Of a stretch of 7,275 bases of DNA, positions 5,000 to 7,275 are shown one piece after another (position 1 is the stretch's first letter; the number at the start of each line of letters is the position of its first letter). Source of the DNA: Terriglobia bacterium (GTDB taxonomy: Bacteria > Acidobacteriota > Terriglobia > UBA7540); contig JASIKV010000530.1 of assembly GCA_030049455.1 (NCBI GenBank), forward strand, positions 1 to 7,275, in the 5' to 3' direction. The position numbers were made by a program, and so were the translations under genes. Below the pieces are notes generated by a model. The model saw nothing but the letters and a program-made list of their open reading frames with translations. It was not told the DNA's origin and ran no database searches.

Positions 5000-6422
5000 G
5001 AGGTAATTGAGGTCTAGGGTCCAAGAATCGGGACTCACGCCTCGCCTGCCGAATGCGAGCCGCGCGTTCCCAGGCAGCTTTCATGGAGATCTTCCGCACA
5101 TGGTTGTGAAGCGCCATGACGTAGGGGACAATGGGAGCGCTCAGCAACCAGGCAGCAGAAAAATATGCAAAGGTCGATTCGGTAATTGAGGAAATGGTGA
5201 TAAACATGAATACGGCCGGGATCTCCGGGGGAATCAGCGATCGATCCTCCGGCGGCTTAAAGAAGAAGTATTTGGCAATCAGAATCCACACGATGATCAC
5301 TCCGATCACAATGGCTGTTCCGCCGAGCAATCCTGCCTGAAAGTAAGCGTGCAGGAACGCGTTGTGCATGTGCTCGCCCCCCAGGTAGTAGCGGTCGGCC
5401 TGGAACCCAAACCCCACCCAGGGTGAATCCCAGAAGTAGCGCACCGCTTCGTCCCAGGTGTGCGTGCGGCCGGTCATGGTGGGGTCAATCACGCCGGTGC
5501 GAGTGATGTACATGTAGAAGGCGTTGAAGAATCCGCGCAGGCCTAGAACAATACTGGCGCCAGCGGCAACGAGAAGATTAACCGTGCGCCGGGTTTTTTC
5601 CATTCCCAGAATAACCGCCACTCCGGCAATGAATGCCAGCGTCTCCGTACGGCCATTGGCCATGATCAATCCGGCCAACGACGCCAGGAAAATCACTCCC
5701 CAAATGATCCTGACGAAAATGTTGCCCTTCTTCATGAATCGGGGAAGCGCTACCAGCGCGGAAATTGCGGCATAGCGCGCAAAGCCGGTATTTCGAGTCC
5801 CGGGCATTCCCAGGATCTCCGTGCCGCCGCCGTAGGCGCGTACTCCTACGGGATTGGTATCCGTTTCCGTCAAGGCCGCCGAGCCCAGGAAGGGAATGGC
5901 GCCCAAGAGGCTAAGCGTGAAGATAAAACCGATATTCCATGTCAGGTTCAGGATGTGACGAAGGTCCGACATGGGATCGTCAACAGAAATAACCGCCAGC
6001 AGGACCATCACAATTGCCAGATAATTGGCGCCAAAATATAGTGCAACGCTGGGGCTGGGCGAATAGCTGGCGGAGGCGACCAATCCCACCAGCGCATACA
6101 TCAACATCAACCCCATTGGTCCTGTTATCCAGCGAAACACCTGATTGCCGCGCGCAAAGGCGATGAATATGGAAATCCAAGTCGCGAGCATCGGGAAAAA
6201 GGCCCGAATACCGTGAATGAAGTAGGAGGGCGAGGTCTCGAACTTCGGGCTCACAGCATAATCAAAGCTGGTGTTGTAACCAAGCCAGAGAAGCACCCAA
6301 AGGAGCATCCCCAATTGTGCGTTCAAAGTCATCTTGTCGCGCGGCGCCGCGGCCTGGCCGGGCTCAGCAGGCTTGGGGATGCGGCGTTTCATTCGCGGTA
6401 TGCGTGCGAGTTCAATTCCCAT
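4983..6422 (-). CDS. O-antigen ligase / Wzy-type polysaccharide polymerase, multi-pass membrane protein, 479 aa
   Basis: A strongly hydrophobic protein with about ten to twelve membrane segments (for example near residues 35-52, 73-90, 103-119, 128-147, 160-180, 237-255, 260-275, 282-298, 363-385 and 403-440). The long periplasmic loop before the late helices has the Wzy_C/WaaL signature: TGRTHTWDEAVRYF (317-330), SPWVGFGF (333-340), then HMHNAFLHAYFQAGLLGG (351-368). Proteins of this superfamily join undecaprenyl-linked glycan units, either polymerising repeat units or ligating a glycan to an acceptor, at the outer face of the inner membrane; sequence alone does not separate the two. The N-terminal 30 residues and the Arg-rich C-terminal tail (443-479) look cytoplasmic. 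The ATG at 6422 overlaps the end of the glycosyltransferase gene by 11 bases and lacks a clear Shine-Dalgarno, suggesting coupled translation; ATG at 6392 is an alternative. Length is normal for the family. Confidence 0.88.
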   Translation of the reverse strand: MGIELARIPRMKRRIPKPAEPGQAAAPRDKMTLNAQLGMLLWVLLWLGYNTSFDYAVSPKFETSPSYFIHGIRAFFPMLATWISIFIAFARGNQVFRWITGPMGLMLMYALVGLVASASYSPSPSVALYFGANYLAIVMVLLAVISVDDPMSDLRHILNLTWNIGFIFTLSLLGAIPFLGSAALTETDTNPVGVRAYGGGTEILGMPGTRNTGFARYAAISALVALPRFMKKGNIFVRIIWGVIFLASLAGLIMANGRTETLAFIAGVAVILGMEKTRRTVNLLVAAGASIVLGLRGFFNAFYMYITRTGVIDPTMTGRTHTWDEAVRYFWDSPWVGFGFQADRYYLGGEHMHNAFLHAYFQAGLLGGTAIVIGVIIVWILIAKYFFFKPPEDRSLIPPEIPAVFMFITISSITESTFAYFSAAWLLSAPIVPYVMALHNHVRKISMKAAWERAARIRQARRESRFLDPRPQLPRPEGV

Positions 6423-7275
6423 TTGAGTTTCGAGGTGTTTCTAGTACTTCGCGATAAATACTTAAGAGCCGCTCGGCCAACTGGTCCCAGCAATAGACGT
6501 GTTCGGCCCGCGCCCTTCCCGCTTCTCCCATTTTAACGCGCAGTTCAACGTCGCGGTAAAGCCTTTCCAACCCCTGGGCCATCAATTCAACCGATTCATC
6601 AGGGGAGTTCGCCGGAACTTTGAAGCCGCATTCGGCAGTAATGTGCAGCCCCGGCCCGCCCAGGTCCAGGCAGACAACGGGCCGGCCGGCAGCCATCGCT
6701 TCAACCACCACCAACCCGCCCCCATCGCGCATGCTGGCAAATAAAAAGACGTCGCACGTTCGCATGGTTGCCAGCAATTGCTCGCGCGGAATCCACTCTT
6801 CAATGTGCGCCTGCATTTCCATTCCGAGTTGCTGAATCAGGGCTTCCAATCGGGTCCGCTCCGGCCCTTTGCCCACGATCGTGAACCTCGCATCCGGATG
6901 ATTTTTTGCAAAAGCCGCGAAGGCGCGCAGAGCCAGATCAAACCCCTTGAGCGGAACCAATCGGCCCGCAGAAAGTACGCTGAACTTCTCGCCCGGCCCC
7001 GCGGGGGTTGCAACAAGCTCATTCCGCGAAATGCCGTTTACAGAAGCAAGTTGAACTTTGTGGCGCCACTTGAGCGGGACGCCCTCCACGGCCTCTTTAT
7101 TGCAAGCCAGAATCACCTTGGCACGCTGCTGGCTCTTCCTATAGAAAGGGTCGGAGCGAAACAGCCACTGGCCGAAGACTCGGCGCGCCTCGCCGAGGCG
7201 ATCCCACCATCGAAAGCGCTTCAAAAACGCCTTGGGGATGCGATGTGCGCCACCACCCGGTCCGCGAACGTAAGG
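6412..7275 (-). CDS. GT4-family glycosyltransferase (group 1), N-terminus beyond right edge
   Basis: The frame ending at TGA 6414-6412 stays open to the right edge, giving 287 visible residues. The TTG at 7224 is not a believable start because residues upstream still match the family: VRGPGGG at 7270-7244 corresponds to the 'WGPxGGG' loop of the acceptor domain. The visible part is mainly the C-terminal, sugar-nucleotide-binding Rossmann domain: NGIS, SAGRLVPLKGFDLALRAF (basic residues for the donor diphosphate), FTIVGKGPE, and MRDGGGLVVVEAMAAGRPVV. In the last motif the usual E-x7-E is D-x7-E (Asp codon 6726-6724, Glu codon 6702-6700), a variant seen in a recognised subset of this family along with the following CLDLGGPG. 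It transfers a sugar from a nucleotide donor to a growing lipid-linked glycan on the cytoplasmic side. Its overlap with the polymerase gene downstream indicates a shared transcript. Roughly 100-170 N-terminal residues are missing. Confidence 0.9.
   Translation of the reverse strand, partial: PYVRGPGGGAHRIPKAFLKRFRWWDRLGEARRVFGQWLFRSDPFYRKSQQRAKVILACNKEAVEGVPLKWRHKVQLASVNGISRNELVATPAGPGEKFSVLSAGRLVPLKGFDLALRAFAAFAKNHPDARFTIVGKGPERTRLEALIQQLGMEMQAHIEEWIPREQLLATMRTCDVFLFASMRDGGGLVVVEAMAAGRPVVCLDLGGPGLHITAECGFKVPANSPDESVELMAQGLERLYRDVELRVKMGEAGRARAEHVYCWDQLAERLLSIYREVLETPRNSNGN

Noticed and set aside
6412..7224. Complete glycosyltransferase starting at TTG 7224
   Set aside because: The frame continues to the right edge, and upstream residues (GPGGG loop) match the family, so the real start is outside.
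1..7275. CRISPR array, tRNA, rRNA, insertion sequence or att-site
   Set aside because: No regularly spaced repeats, cloverleaf, transposase motifs or long terminal repeats were seen on either strand.

Overview
The window looks like part of a surface-polysaccharide locus from a Gram-negative-type, GC-moderate soil or sediment bacterium. Three things fit Acidobacteriota (Terriglobia-like) best: a PknB-type Ser/Thr kinase, a large secreted LamG/beta-helix protein, and a GT4 glycosyltransferase plus O-antigen-ligase-type polymerase pair. This is inference from gene content and style; no rRNA or marker gene is present, and a myxobacterial or other origin is not excluded.

Layout. (1) Positions 1-272, plus strand: the last 89 codons of a gene entering from the left, probably a FAD-dependent oxidoreductase of the amine-oxidase/UDP-galactopyranose-mutase-like kind found in sugar-polymer clusters. 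(2) 273-862: no convincing known gene. It holds a possible 90-codon minus-strand ORF (488-760) that stops inside a strong hairpin (454-495), and further inverted repeats. (3) 863-3442, minus strand: an 859-aa exported protein. It has a signal peptide, beta-helix-like sequence on both sides of a LamG-like segment, and 16 cysteines after the signal. A perfect AGGAGG places its start at an internal ATG rather than at the upstream GTG. (4) 3443-3920: AT-rich divergent intergenic region with a near-consensus sigma70 promoter facing right and a small inverted repeat over its -35 box. (5) 3921-4892, plus strand: a compact soluble Ser/Thr kinase of the non-RD (HGD) type. (6) 4983-6422, minus strand: a multi-pass O-antigen ligase/polymerase, overlapping by 11 bases (7) 6412-7275, minus strand: a GT4 glycosyltransferase whose N-terminus lies beyond the right edge.

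How they may work together. The glycosyltransferase and polymerase are adjacent, overlapping and co-oriented, so they are very likely co-transcribed steps of the same glycan pathway (sugar transfer on the cytoplasmic face, polymerisation or ligation on the periplasmic face). The left-edge oxidoreductase may supply or modify a sugar precursor. The exported LamG/beta-helix protein is a plausible carbohydrate-binding or adhesive surface partner, and the kinase a plausible local regulator. These last links rest only on neighbourhood. The most unusual items are the out-of-phase (apparently permuted) LamG segment inside the beta-helix protein, and the promoter/operator-like arrangement ahead of the stand-alone kinase.
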